Shown one piece after another: positions 48,901 through 60,500 of a DNA stretch of 64,000 bases; within the stretch, counting starts at the first letter, position 1; each line of letters opens with the position of its first letter. The DNA comes from Cyclina sinensis (taxonomy: Eukaryota > Mollusca > Bivalvia > Venerida > Veneridae). Below the pieces are notes generated by a model that did not search any database, was not told the origin of the DNA, and was given only the letters and a program-made list of their open reading frames with translations. A program made the translations under genes and the position numbers. The DNA is taken from contig JAAONU010000002.1 of the NCBI GenBank assembly GCA_012932295.1, positions 35,275,521 through 35,339,520 on the forward strand, given 5' to 3'.

Positions 48901-49121
48901 TTAAGGTTGATGGTACCATTGTCAACATGGAGGGCGACTATCCAAAGGCTATGACAAAAGGATCCATGCAAGTTTTCCGGTTCCGGTTCCCAAAATTCAC
49001 CTCCGACATCCTGTATGACCCAATTTTCAGCTTGGGGGAAGACGGCACTAACGGCGCAGTCAGGGTCACCTTTTCAAGCTTGTTGATTGCAGCCCTATGC
49101 TACCTTTTCCACATGCTTTAA
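39304..49121 (+). CDS. SAARP-like secreted, GPI-anchored two-domain protein (six exons)
   Basis: The exons are 39304-39921, 45373-45667, 47073-47196, 47504-47665, 47947-48140 and 48900-49121, about 537 residues. The protein starts with a signal peptide (MWTYCHAIFVLLLAVGTYG). Two copies follow of a roughly 240-residue domain with shared landmarks: GxSGKI, NNFA or NSFASQTFTF, a FTADGNIT-like motif, W(P/T)FC, G-x2-LDF, YDLG, then a second part with P-x-A-x2-(T/K)KGS, F-x-FRF-x-KFT and LYDP. A Thr/Gly/Asp-rich linker joins the copies. It ends in a hydrophobic tail (LLIAALCYLF) directly after a short polar stretch, which is typical of GPI attachment. I relate the domain to skeletal aspartic acid-rich proteins of biomineral matrices from remembered family features. 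It is less acidic than its name-givers, and I cannot run the search. Exon 4 contains one surplus base. Intron 1 hosts a foldback element. Confidence 0.75.
40256..40335. repeat. 40-bp direct tandem duplication
   Basis: GTTCGAGTTC(G/A)GCATTCCCG through GAAATGAAAT occurs twice back to back with one difference. It lies in intron 1 of the SAARP-like gene. Confidence 0.9.
41139..42524. mobile_element. 1.39-kb foldback element with nested palindrome
   Basis: The terminal arms at 41139-41350 and about 42299-42524 are inverted copies, sharing TATAGGGTTA, ACATCTGCAGAATCCCG, CTAGAAAAGACATGTTTACG, GTCGCCTTTAGGTTGTTATG and CAGGGCGACACGTCAACATG. Inside, a second palindrome has arms at 41944-41998 and 42041-42092. 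The interior includes a plus-strand open frame beginning MADTPKKPLKNCFICDKQ near 41442 and ending at 41663, and a short frame at 42149. I recognise no transposase. It resembles a foldback or long-TIR MITE family. Confidence 0.75.
42680..42990. repeat. dispersed repeat starting ATGCCCCCGGAGGGAGC
   Basis: A self-complementary CCCCCGGAGGG start, a (TGTT)n-like tract, a CTTTAACCTTGACC segment and GAGGTCAAAGGTCAAG suggest the same style of repeat as the element at 25.3 kb. The boundaries are uncertain. Confidence 0.4.
42996..43880. mobile_element. non-autonomous element with ~155-bp tandem core
   Basis: It opens with TATCCTCGCCGAAAAGGCGG and CGTTTCGTCCGTCCG. Inside, (T/C)TGAAACTTCATAG recurs at 43176, 43331 and 43486, with a variant at 43642, a period of 155-156 bp. 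It closes near a GCTGGGGATAGCCATG-CAACATGGCT hairpin. No coding frame is seen. Confidence 0.55.
44316..44400 (+). repeat. tRNA(Ser/Leu)-like SINE head
   Basis: GGCGTGGCCGAGTGGTTAAC is a class-II tRNA D-arm and A box. A long variable-arm region and a B-box-like GAGTTCAAACCC follow. Divergence in the stems argues for a SINE head, inside SAARP-like intron 1. Confidence 0.55.
45373..45667 (+). CDS. SAARP-like exon 2: end of domain 1, linker, start of domain 2
   Basis: The acceptor is gtttctttag. The frame reads VIYFEGNTNTTENMPSGYP, then KQIFVFRFKKF and LYDPVV. It continues through a GTDGGDTDGGNTDGDST linker to the opening of the second domain (GNSGKITIM). The donor G|gtaata leaves phase 1. Confidence 0.8.
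45668..47072. other. SAARP-like intron 2 with a dispersed repeat
   Basis: There is no exon. Around 46305-46365 the segment GCAGATCAAGATCAGCCTGC through CAGTCTGATCATGGTCTGC looks like a dispersed repeat with near-palindromic pieces. The limits are uncertain. Confidence 0.35.
47073..47196 (+). CDS. SAARP-like exon 3
   Basis: The acceptor is ttttttttatag. The frame reads ADSDNKLTVEFKYL and on to SHGINSFASQTFTF, aligning with NNFAQLTFTF of exon 1. The donor AG|gtttgt leaves phase 2. Confidence 0.75.
47504..47665 (+). CDS. SAARP-like exon 4 with a +1 frame disruption
   Basis: The acceptor ctttttacag enters in phase 2 and the donor G|gtaggt exits in phase 1. The first frame gives VVNENYMNTSIAVSRITFES and reaches YVFRAGG before meeting TGA at 47639. 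Dropping one base in the GGG at 47622-47624 restores GNITQNDESMIVEQ, which aligns with exon 1. The length of 162 is one more than the phases allow, so a surplus base is present, as a sequencing error or a true mutation. Confidence 0.7.
47947..48140 (+). CDS. SAARP-like exon 5
   Basis: The acceptor is gatatttcag. The frame reads NVKFNVEIRDWTFCSDTQSC, then GEYLDFDIVMKGKGG and YDLGSGTV. The donor AAG|gttggt is weak but falls at the same domain position as the strong donor of exon 1. Confidence 0.75.
48268..48345. repeat. (GAT)n-rich microsatellite
   Basis: An imperfect GATGATGAT tract in SAARP-like intron 5. The short acidic frame it makes is an artefact. Confidence 0.8.
48900..49121 (+). CDS. 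SAARP-like exon 6 with GPI-type tail
   Basis: The acceptor is tttggataacag. The frame reads VKVDGTIVNMEGDYPKAMTK, then FRFRFPKFTSDILYDPIFSL, a polar GEDGTNGAVRVTF stretch and a hydrophobic C-terminus. TAA is at 49119-49121. Confidence 0.8.
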   Translation, partial: VKVDGTIVNMEGDYPKAMTKGSMQVFRFRFPKFTSDILYDPIFSLGEDGTNGAVRVTFSSLLIAALCYLFHML

Positions 49122-52100
49122 TTGAAGTGACAGTTACAATGCCAGATTTTTGCCGTTGAGGAATGTCAGCGTTAGAACGTGTCATTTGTTTATACACCAA
49201 AACAAATGCCATTTGTGAAATTAGGCCTTATGGTTTTTTTTATTACCTCTTTTAAGGGAAAATATTAACATATGTACACCAGTTAAGTACGCAAGTTATA
49301 TTATCAATATTAGTTAAATATGTATATTGTTCTTTCTTGAAATCCAGATGTTTTTATGATGTATTTGTAAATATGTTCTTAAATAGAAGTGTCCAAAAAT
49401 ACAGCACTAAGTTTTCAGAGTAAAAACTCTTCTCTTGTTTAAGATGCTTTAAATTGCTCATTTTTGAAATACAAACACAGCAATAGAATTTTTTATGACT
49501 ATAAAATACACATTAAGACTGTTGAATTTTATCACACCCCACAGAGGGGTGACTTTTATGTAATATTTCTTGAATGATATAATGAATATGAATTGTGATT
49601 ATTTATTCAAAATGTCATGATTTATTAAGGATGAGTGATATGTTTTACTGATAATTCTATCATAACAGAACTGGTATACTGACTTGCCTACTTTATCAAG
49701 AAAACACCTTTGACATGAATTGATTTCTTTGGTATAAGAGAGACGCTGATCCTCCCCACCCTATTTACCATAAGAGCAGGAAAAAAAACTACAAATTACA
49801 TTCATTAATAATTTATAAGACTGATCAATACAAAGCTGATCTTTTGCATATTTTGATTTTGAATTTGTTATAAAAAAGAACACCTGGATAATTCTGCTTT
49901 TTTTGACTCACTTATTTGATGAAATTTCTGTTGCCATGGTAACAGAGTCTGATATATACATGTAAGTGCTTAGTCAGTCTCATCTTTGGCCAGACAGGTT
50001 TATCAGTACTGAATGACTTATTTTGCCATGGCTCAAGCATATTTAAAACATGTTTGTTATTTGTTCCTATGTGCTATAGCTTTAAAATGTTTTAAACAGA
50101 GAGTTGCATTTTATCTAAATGCTTTGTAGCATAATAATCATTTTACAAGATTTAGCCATTGATTTTCAATGGATGCCTTATTCAATGCTCATTATACAGT
50201 ATATGATGTGAAACACGGCAGTGACTATATAGTTGTTTATTGATACTTGAAACCTGATATAGTTAATTTCCCATTTGAAAGTTTATCAAAGGGGCTTTTA
50301 TAAACTGTAAATGACAGTTTTTGTGACAGCCGAACAAAACAGAGGAAGAAAAAAAGGCAAAGTCGGACAAGGTAGAAAAAAGACGTGTCCATAGAAGCAG
50401 TGTAAATATTACATAGGATTATGACCTTCCCGTATGTTAATATGAAAAGATAGCGAAGACAGTTCATTTCATTTTTGTTTTATTTTCTTATTATTTTGAT
50501 ATGCTATTTTGACAAGCAATGACTTGCCATTTCTGCATCCAGATACTCTTTACTGGAAAAGTTTTTTCAAAATATTTGGCAGGTAAATGGGTGGGATAGA
50601 AATGTTTTCCTCATCTGCAGTTCAAGAAGTGGAGGCAAGGGCGTAGAGGGAGTGGAGCTGTATGATACAGACTGTGGCGATATATATTCAGGACTAAGAA
50701 AATGTATAGATAAAATCATTGGAAATCTGCATTAATGTGTTTTAATGGTATAATGTAAGTGCTGAACATTTCATTTTTGTTCCTGATTTCAACTTGAGGT
50801 ATTTAGATAGTTATTAAAGATTGATTGGTGTTTAAACGCATACAACCTATTCATATAATAATTGTATTGGCATTGTCTTGAGTAGTATCACATTAATTAT
50901 GTATACCCTTATATTTTTAGACAAAATGAGAAAAAGAACTTGGGTCCTACTGTTTACTTTCAATGTACACATTCATAGGTGTATCACATTTTGTAAAACT
51001 GATTTTCAGATTAATTTAATATTCACGGTACAAAAAGTGAAGAAAAAAAAACACATTTTTTACACAGCTTTACATTTCAGTGAGTGCATTATCAAATCTT
51101 CTCAGTTTGTTGTAGGTACCAACAAAAAATAACAGTGTATTTTTTGTGAAAATGTTTTACACTAGCTAAATTTGAACCAAGGGATAATTGCTCATGGCTT
51201 AATATACATAAACATATCATATGTATTTACTACCGATGTACATATTTATATGACTTGGGTTACTGTCATTTATTTCCTTAAGATTTCTCATACATTGTAC
51301 TAGACCAGAGTTTTTCTGGAACCTTTATGTATATCTGGACAGGCCTGTTGATTTGCTTCACTTTTTCTCAGTTTTGTGCCACGTAACTCTGTTAGATCGA
51401 TTAAGCCAAGAATTAAACGGTTTTTAAATAGTTAGCTACTTGATTAAATGAAATGGGCATTGGTGTGGTTTTCTCGAGTTTTTGTAAAGTTACACGTTTG
51501 AAGGAAACATTGTAAGATTAAAGAAGCGTTACAAGTCTTAAGTTTCATTGAATAAAACAGGTGTAGTATTTTTTTTACCCATTTGTAACACAAACTGCAA
51601 AATTTAAAGAAAAGGTTTTATTTCTCAAGTATATAAGCACCTGTTCATAGGTTTATTACTTGCATGGGAATTTCGTGCGACATTGCCGAGACTTACCATG
51701 TCAGATTCCATAACCTGTCATTTGTATATAACGAGTTTGTTCTTTGTTTAAGTTTTCTTTTAATTAGGTTTAGTCAAAACAGAGGCTATGAATCTCGGTA
51801 TAAGTATTAAATTCGTGTCTGTCCAAGAATTTTATGATTTGTTTAAAGTTCACAGAATATAAGAGAATAGAAAAGTGTAAGAATATAACTCGTAAGTGTC
51901 TGACAGATAATATAGAATTTCTGCATTTTAATATAAAGCATTTAGTAATAATTACCTAAACATAGCTATTTCAGTTTGTAAGTATGTGTTCAAATTGCTG
52001 ATATGAAATAGAAAGTGGCCAAGACTGGAGCGACAAAATAAATATTTCTACAGATGAGACATTGTGATAAATTTGAAAATTAGTCACTTAACAACATCCT

Positions 52101-54317
52101 GATTCAACATTTGATATTGGTATTGATTATAAACATGCAGTTGTTTACTTAAATTTTTGCAGGAGATACGCCGCTGGCTATGGCCAAAGGCCAAAGTTGA
52201 AAATTGTGCGTTTTCTGAAGTTTACTTTGTTTACTATATAAAAAGCACTGTTATCATGATAATGAAGTTTGTTGTTCATTTCAGTTCTATGTTAACCCAT
52301 GTTATTGTTAATAAACTTCACAGAAAAGTGTGTGTGGTGTTTCTTGGGTCTTTTTTGGCAGTATTTCTGATTTAAAAGTTAATTGTTGATAAGAAGTAAT
52401 AATAACACTCTAGATTGTAATACCGGAGACAGGAAAAATATTTGTTCTTATTTTTCCGGGGCAAATGTCACAAAAGTAATTTAAGAAAAGTTTTCCGTCT
52501 TTCAAAATATTTAAAATACCACAGTATTTTATCACTGTGGCGGTTTTTTTTTTTTTTTTTTTTTCAAATAAAACTTAAAAATTGAAGATTGTTTCAAGTG
52601 TTTCAAGTGTTGAAACAGTCATAAAAATGAATTTTATAACTAGGTCCGCGTTCTTTGGAACGCACTTAGGAAGTTTTGAAAAGTTAAAGTATTTATAGTT
52701 TATGAGACCACACACTCCAAAATAGGTAATCATAGTCACTGAGTAAGAACGGGTCATTGGCAAAGTAACATAAATGAAATATCTTGTAGTTTTGATATTT
52801 CTGGCTGTCGTAAGTGAAGTAAGGATTTCAAACGAGAAGTATTTAGAGAGGGGATTAGTTTTTTTTCTCACTAATCTCTTAGCCCTTATGCCATGGGGCT
52901 TATATCATTCTACACCCGTCTCCGTGCTCGAGTGGTTAAAGTCACTAAGTCTGTTGGTTCCTTTCCAGGAACGCTGGTTAGGTAATGTGTCCGTCTGATA
53001 TGCCAGTCCACCATGCTGTGCAGACATGTCCTTCACCTTAATGTAACACTTACGAAGTTAAAATAACTAGGGAGCGTTTCAAATGCATTATCAAAATTAA
53101 TTGGTTCTTTTCATGTGATTGATTGATCGATGATTCATATTTATTTAGGTTAAAACACACATATACCCAATCATACATGTAAACATTTCACGTAATGTCA
53201 CCGTTTCTTCTATGTGCACTTGACTAAAAGAACTTCAGCTGTGAAGTACGCGGATAAATTGTTTATTGCTAAATATAATGTTTTCAATAAACTAATCTCT
53301 CTCTTGTTGGGTCCGGTTCGTGCCCTTTTGTTTTTCCAAAGACGTGTTTCAAAAGTGCGCATTATCAGAAAATTGGCATGACTTAGTAAGGCTGGGTCGG
53401 CCTGAATACCTGAGCTGTTAGACATCATTTGGAGTTTATTCACACACCACTGTGTGTAACCGGTCAAATCAACATTTTAGTTTGAAGCGTTCGTTAAAAA
53501 TAGTAAAAAAGCATTTAACCGTGAAATTCAAAATCAACAAATGAAAGCAATTTCTATGTATTTTAAATACTATTTTGTAGTCAAAAATGCAGTGAAAGCC
53601 GAAAATGGCTTGATTTTGCAATGTCATATTCTATAACTGGGAACCTGAAACAAAGATTTTTTTAGCTTGGAAGGCCTAGTTAAGGCTTTAAAGAAAGTGC
53701 ATGTAAACATCTCTAATTGTTATCCTGTCAATTAAAGTAAGGATTGTCGTTCCCTATGGCAACGGTTACATACCAATCACCAGACTAGTATCAAGTAAGA
53801 CAAATGAACCAAGAGATAAGTGGCGCGGTCAATAATATAAAGTGAAAAGCTTAAGCGGTAATCAGGAAAGTTTAGTCTAAATTTGTACGAAATACAAACG
53901 TCAACGAGCACGTGTGCATGTCTGCATGGTCAAAACAAATTTCAGTCGAAGACACAGAGGGAGGGAAAGAGACGAGAAACACGTACATTGTATGGTGAAA
54001 AAATACAAGTCATGGAGAAGTCAACAAAGATTATCATGAGAGAACATAAAAATAGCAAGGCAGTCAGAAAAAAAGGAAGGAAAAGGGGAGTGAATTAAAA
54101 AAATACAGAAGAAGGGGAATGAATAAAAAAAAGAAAATAGAAAAGAAGGGGGAAAAAAGTGAAGCAAGGATAAAGAATGTAGAAAACATACAGAGGTTAA
54201 GTCTTTATACATGTAAAGAAAACATTTAATCTGTTCCGAAGTCTGCATGCCCTGTTCTCCACAGTGAACAGGAAATTTTATCAAGCTGACTTGGCAAAGA
54301 TTAGACAAAAACAACCG
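49122..54317. other. 3' UTR and intergenic DNA
   Basis: No gene is supported. The SAARP-like transcript may run some distance here, since no AATAAA is close to the stop codon and one appears at about 51550. A poly-T run is at 52543-52563. A SAARP-like exon remnant may be at 52163 and a tRNA-like head at 52912. Confidence 0.4.
52912..53060 (+). repeat. tRNA(Ser/Leu)-like SINE
   Basis: GTCTCCGTGCTCGAGTGGTT is an A-box region of class-II tRNA type. The rest departs from tRNA and ends in AT-rich sequence. Confidence 0.45.
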
Positions 54318-54325
54318 TATAAATA
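54318..54325 (+). promoter_or_regulatory. TATA box of the IGFBP-N/thyroglobulin gene
   Basis: TATAAATA lies 92 bp before the ATG at 54410. Transcription would start near 54348, giving a 5' UTR of about 60 bp with no upstream ATG after that point. Confidence 0.6.
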
Positions 54326-54409
54326 GAACCAAAACCAAAACTAAAATTTATATCAAATTAATTTTTCCGTATTTCGGGATAATATACTAAACTTTTCACT
54401 AACTGTAAA

Positions 54410-54581
54410 ATGTTGAAGTTGACAGCAGTTTTAGCGGCTTTCGTCTGCTGTAATGCTATGATTCAGTGTCCTCAAAATGCTTGTGATGTCACAGACTGTG
54501 CACCTATGGACAACTGTAATGGACGTGTAAACGTTAAAGGAGGTTGGTGTGGATGCTGTGACGTTTGTATGACACAACTAG
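54410..54581 (+). CDS. exon 1: signal peptide and first half of IGFBP-N domain
   Basis: It starts at ATG 54410. Residues 1-16 are hydrophobic and end CCNA, a plausible cleavage site. Eight Cys follow, ending GGWCGCCDVC. The donor G|gtaagt leaves phase 1. Confidence 0.85.
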
Positions 54582-57500
54582 GTAAGTGGTTCTGGATTCT
54601 ATTATTACCAGTCCTGTCCAAATTCTGAGAGTGAGAGTTTCCAATGTAATGATTCTACAGTGTGCACGGTTTAGTACAATCAAAGCTAGCGTTGCTATCA
54701 TATTCTCTATCTTTGTTTAAAAATATATCATCATCATAGCCATTATCATTAACAACAATGCCATTATCAACAACAGCACAAACAGGACCAACATCATACC
54801 ATTAACCACCACCACCACCACCCATCACCAGTATCATCTTGAGTTTTCTTTCTTCTTCTCTTCATCATCCTACTTTTAATTAACTTTTCGTTTGCCTTCA
54901 TCATTTTTTTAAAATTATGATCATTCTATCTTCCCATTTCGTATTCTGCCTCTTCTGTACAAAGTCATTGTTTCTGATCATAGCTATGACGTCACGGGGT
55001 TAAGTCGTATTCTGCTTCTTCTGTACAAAGTCATTGTTTCTGATCATAGCTATGACGTCACGGGTTTAAGTCGTGTTTTACAGTCTCGTAATACATCAAC
55101 CAGGATGTTTTTCTCATGTCTTATGATAAAACAAATCATAGATATAAAAACTACAGAAGTATATAGACAAAACCTGGTATTTTAGATCTTTGATAAGAAG
55201 GGCTTGTTCAAAGCTTTGTTCAGTATCATAATATAATGTGCTCTAAATATTTTTGAACCGTAACACACGATTGTAAAAAACAAAGTTACACTTTTCAGCT
55301 GAAGGAGAGAATTGTATGAGCACTCTTTTACTTGGTATACCTTCAACGACAGAATGTGCCGACGGACTTGAGTGTAATGTACAAACAATGACTTGTAGCA
55401 AAAAAGGTGTGTAGCCGAATTGTTATAGTCTGTAAAAAGTTCTGTGCTACGTTACTAAATTTCAATCAGCTATACTCCCTATGTTTTTGCCTCAATAACA
55501 TTTCCTGTCTGTGTTCTTTTTATATCTTCCAAATTAAAATTATATTTGTAAACCAATCTCATTAATTTGTCTAATCATTTAAAATCCAGAATCTGCTCTA
55601 ATTGACCGAGTACATTGCTTATTTTCAGGCGACAGCGAGGCGGCCGATACAACAGGTAACGTGTTTTTTTTTATATTGTTTTTTTTCTTCAAAAGATTGG
55701 AAAGAGGAAGTCAAATATATTTATAATAAAAGCATTATAGTAAGAAGTGATAGTTTTTGGTGAAATACGTAGCTTTGACTTATCTATTATAATGATATTT
55801 TTTTCTACAAAACAGGCAACATCACACAGATATTTATTTGAGCACTAAGGTATCAGACCGTTGAAAGTCTTGAGAAAAAAGAAAAAACAAACAAATATAT
55901 TTATTCTGATAGGGCATTGTCGGAAACAAACTAAAATCACCTTTTGACATTTCGAATCACAGATACAAGGAACACAGCCGATATCCATATTTTGCAACTA
56001 TAATGTGTAGCAAGTATACGTAGCAAGTTCTGATTCCCTTTGACGATGAGCAATTAAGTTCTTCAAAAAAGTAACACGTCACAAAGTATCACTATCCTAT
56101 GTGGTTATCTTAATTTTAGAGGCAAATTACGCGGATAAAGGCTATATTTCTAAAATTTTGGTTTAAACCATAAACATTTCATGTCAAAAGATCAAATAAG
56201 GTACGCTTTATAACCTGGTCGACGGAAATAAAGACCAGATTACCTCTATTTTACGAGGTTATAGAATCAGAAGTGTAAAGCTTTAGTTTCTAAATCTATT
56301 ATTTCTAAGTAATTATCAGATTTTGTATTAAAACTTTGTACAGCTGACACTCCATGCTTAAGAAGAAAAGAAGAAATAAGAAAGTCGCAAGAGAATGGCC
56401 TTCCTCTAATCGGAGTGATAGAGCCTCAGTGTGATACCAACGGGACAGTATGCTCCTGTCCAGTGCGAAGGATCCATGTAAGTATAGATGCGTGTGCATG
56501 TGTGTGTTTTTAAATCTATTTTTGACTGTTTATTTGTCTTTTTTCTCTCACTTTTTTGTGAGTTTATTATTATTTATTTTATCGATTTTTATTTAGTTAT
56601 TTTCTTGTTTTATTTCGGTCTCTTTGTTTTTTTCTGTCTTCAAATGCTCCACTGGTACAGTAATATCTTTATATTCTTGTTAGTTTTTCACTCAGCCTTA
56701 ACTTTGATCACTCATTGAGCATTCATATAGCAGAAATAGCCTAAAATGGAAATGTTTAGAATGAAGTGAAAAAAGGGGGAAAAAGCTTAACACTTGTCAC
56801 CGCATGTCTTCCATTTGTGTGACATGATAACAGTGCATATATTAATATCTGAACTTGTATGAAAATGTTAAATGAAATCTTGATTTATAGCAGCAGAAAA
56901 AAAAAACAATTATATTGCAGCTGTTACTGCGTTGACGAAATGGGCACGGCTGTTGAAGGCTACAAGGCCGGTATTGGAGAACTGGCTAACATGAACTGTC
57001 GTAAGTATGGATATTTTTGCAATTGTTATTGGTAAATGAAGATTTTTGCGTTCGTTTCGTCATGCTAAATTAGCAAATGGAGAATTTCGTGTGTTCCCTT
57101 TGCCATGCTTAATTTGCAAATGGAGATTTAAGCGTTCTCTTGCCATGCTAATTTTGCAAATGGAGACTTTCGCGTTCCTTTTGCCATGCTTAATCTGTAA
57201 ATTAAGTTATTTTGGGCTTCCTTGTCTCTGATACCTCAGCAGAAAGTTAACTCAGTCTTTACAGAAGCAACAATCTTTCATTGCCGAGGTTGAAAGCATA
57301 TTAAATCATGGGTAGCATTTGAAATGTGTAGGGACATTAAATCCGTTTAGGCAACGCCAATCATGCGACAAAGTCATTTCCGAAGTAACCCTGTTATTTC
57401 TACATAAAATATTTACTCAACGTTTATCATATAATTTACTTCATTCCTTGATTAGTTCGACACGGCATTAAAATACCATTTACGCACGAGTTGCCTTTTT

Positions 57501-60500
57501 GCATATTAATAACTGCCAAATGCATCGATACGTTTAACATTTTGAAAAAGTACGTAATTTAAATGGCTGTATTTTCCTTAAAAAAGGTATTGACTGAACA
57601 GAGTGACGTTTATGTCTTCTATTTATAGAATGCGCGCGAGATTTGGCAGCTTATATGAAGTCAGGTTTGATTGGAAAATTGTTCTACTGCGCTGACAATG
57701 GCAACTACATGCCCGGCCAGGGACCAGATGCAACAACACAAAAGCCGATAGTAACACCATCTCAGAGCGGAAGCGGAAGTCTTTTATCTGGAGTTTTGAT
57801 AGGAACTAATGTTGCACAGTCAGGTAGATATTCTTCACCACAACACCTTATCAGGATCTTGAAATATTTTCTAACACGTGCAGTGCTAATTTCTCCTCGT
57901 AAGGATTCCAAACTACGCTACAGAAATAAGCAGTGCTTATCAGCCGGAAAGAATCATAGTCAAAGCAGGGTATAGCTGAAGAACTAAAGAGAACCCGTTC
58001 TTATATGTTTACGTTCTGTCCCTTAATAAAATATTTTAAAAAAAATATAGAATTAACGGCACATTACGTTTAACTGAAAAGATAGAATAATGGAACGTTT
58101 AGTTTATTTGCTTCACAAACAGGATCCAGACCCACACCCTCAGCACACTATGATCAAAACGCTTTAAAATAATATTGAAAAAAATTGTTTGTGTATCTTA
58201 TCAAAAAGCGGTAACTTTTTTTTTTATAGGACCTTGTTCAAAAGAATTGCTTTCTGCCCAAAGCAGCAACTTGCTTGGTGCATTTGTACCTGAATGTGAC
58301 GTAGATGGCTACTACACACCAAGGCAGTGTCAAGGTTCTGAGTAAGTCTCTTCTAAGTCCCAAAATGCAAATTGCATGCAGAGATTGATTCCATTTTATT
58401 AAGAATGAAGGATAAGCTGTCGAATTCCTTTTTTGAACTCTTCAGAATTGCAAAGGTCACGTGACTCCCAGAGCTGATAAAAAAGAAGTCATTGTCGATC
58501 TTGCAGTTCTGTCGAATTCCCATTTGTATACATACATGATATAATGAGTCGAACTATCTTTGGAAACAATGACTAGCTGTTCTAGGGAACCAACGCCTTT
58601 GTTTTTACATTATTTACTGAATGTAGGACAAGGCGCCCGGATGTTAAATGCAATGAGGAAAACAAACAACAGCCTGTTAGGTATGCTGATACCTTAATGC
58701 TGGCGGAAACTTTTATCCTCGTCAATGTCATGGATCCGGGTAGGTTGATTATTGAACAGGACAATCACGATTCTCAAGAAATCTTACTTGTCGCACCTCG
58801 CTGAAGTCATAACTTCCTTGAAATAGATAAGGATTTGTTTGTTTGGTTAGACCATTTATTTCATCGAGTGGTGGCAAGATTATATTTTCACGATTGCCAG
58901 CCACGATGAAATCTGCCTCATCGAGATGATAATTCGATCTTACTCAAAAACAAACAATTTTCTTTTATTCATGCTTTCAATGATTATTGTTATTCTCATT
59001 TTTACCAGTGTTCCCCGTCTGGTGCCCTCTTCCTTTTTCAGTGCAACACTGTCTATTTGTAATAAAATATTCCAGATAACTCTCATTTTTATATATATCA
59101 CTGACAGGGTCTATTCATTTATGTTATGTCAAACAGAAAAAAGAAATCGTTTTGTAATTTATTTAGAGTAAACAACAGTTTTAGGCTGATAAAGCTATTG
59201 AATTACTGCGCGTGAATCGAAGTCAGCTCAGTTCAATCCGCCATTTTTTTTTCATTCACAACGTGTGTGGGATTTATAAACAAAACAAGGATTTAAATCA
59301 AACTAGTGAACGAACATCATAACAGGTATATTATTTGCCTAATTCATATTAATTAGAATCAGTGTCACTGTCAGGTAGCATCCTGATACGTTTGTATGGC
59401 CTAATTATCGGCGAACACGGATCAACGGCTGCAGATTGTTTGTTTTGGGGTTTAACGCCGATTTCAACATTTGTTATATCTCGGCGGTCAGTCCACCTAA
59501 CCGGTTTTCCTGGATAACTAACCAGTAATTGCCAATTTCTCCGCAAGTGACTGACTACTATTCCCACATGATCTACTCTGAATCAGCGGTGAGAGACAAA
59601 TGAACATAAGACGCAATGTCTGAGAACAATCGTCACGGAGAAATTTTGCCCTGCCCAGGGGTCGAACCAACGACCGATGGGTTACTAATCCAGTGCTCTA
59701 CCTATTGAGCTAAGCGGGCGGGCTACGGCTGCAGACAACTCAAGTTGTACTTTTGTACATGTATATGGGGTTCATTGAAGGGAAAAAAAGTAGTTCCGTA
59801 GCAGTGAAATTATCAAAATGATAATTTCACTGTTTGAAACAGTGAGATTATCAGGATTTAATCTACTGATATATTTCAATAATCCATTGAAAAGCATGAA
59901 ATAGAAATTACTTATTTTTCTCACAAACTAACGTACATTTTTGTAGATGTTACTGCGTCCGAAAAGACGGGACCAAAATTGAAGGTTACTCCTCGCCAAT
60001 TGCCATGAAAGATCATGTGACCTGTCGTAAGTGTTTTTTACTTTCGTGCTTTTTGTGGCTAGTAGCTTAACACCACTAACCACTTCTTTTTTTTCTCTCT
60101 GACTGCCTGTTCCGGATCGAAGCCTTCTAAATCTTCATGTACGAGAGTGAGCAGTTCCTTCTTGAGAAACTGGAGTTAAGTATTAGTTATTTCTATGAAT
60201 GACTTGTAAATAAAATACATGCTTACAACACTGTAATGTTTGCTAAAGGTGAAACACAGAAACCTAATTCTATACAAGTGATAAAACAATACGCCTAGTA
60301 CTCTATCACTGTATAATTGCCAATAGACGAACAACTTCAAGAAGAAGTGTAAAGAGAAATTAGAAAATTGGTATGCATTTCTGAAAAATACAGGGAAGCT
60401 TACTTCGTACTTTTATAATGTCACGTTAACGAAATTAATTGATAAAGGTTTTGTAAATTGATGCACGTCAGGTGCTCTTCGAGGCAAAGGAGGTGGATGT

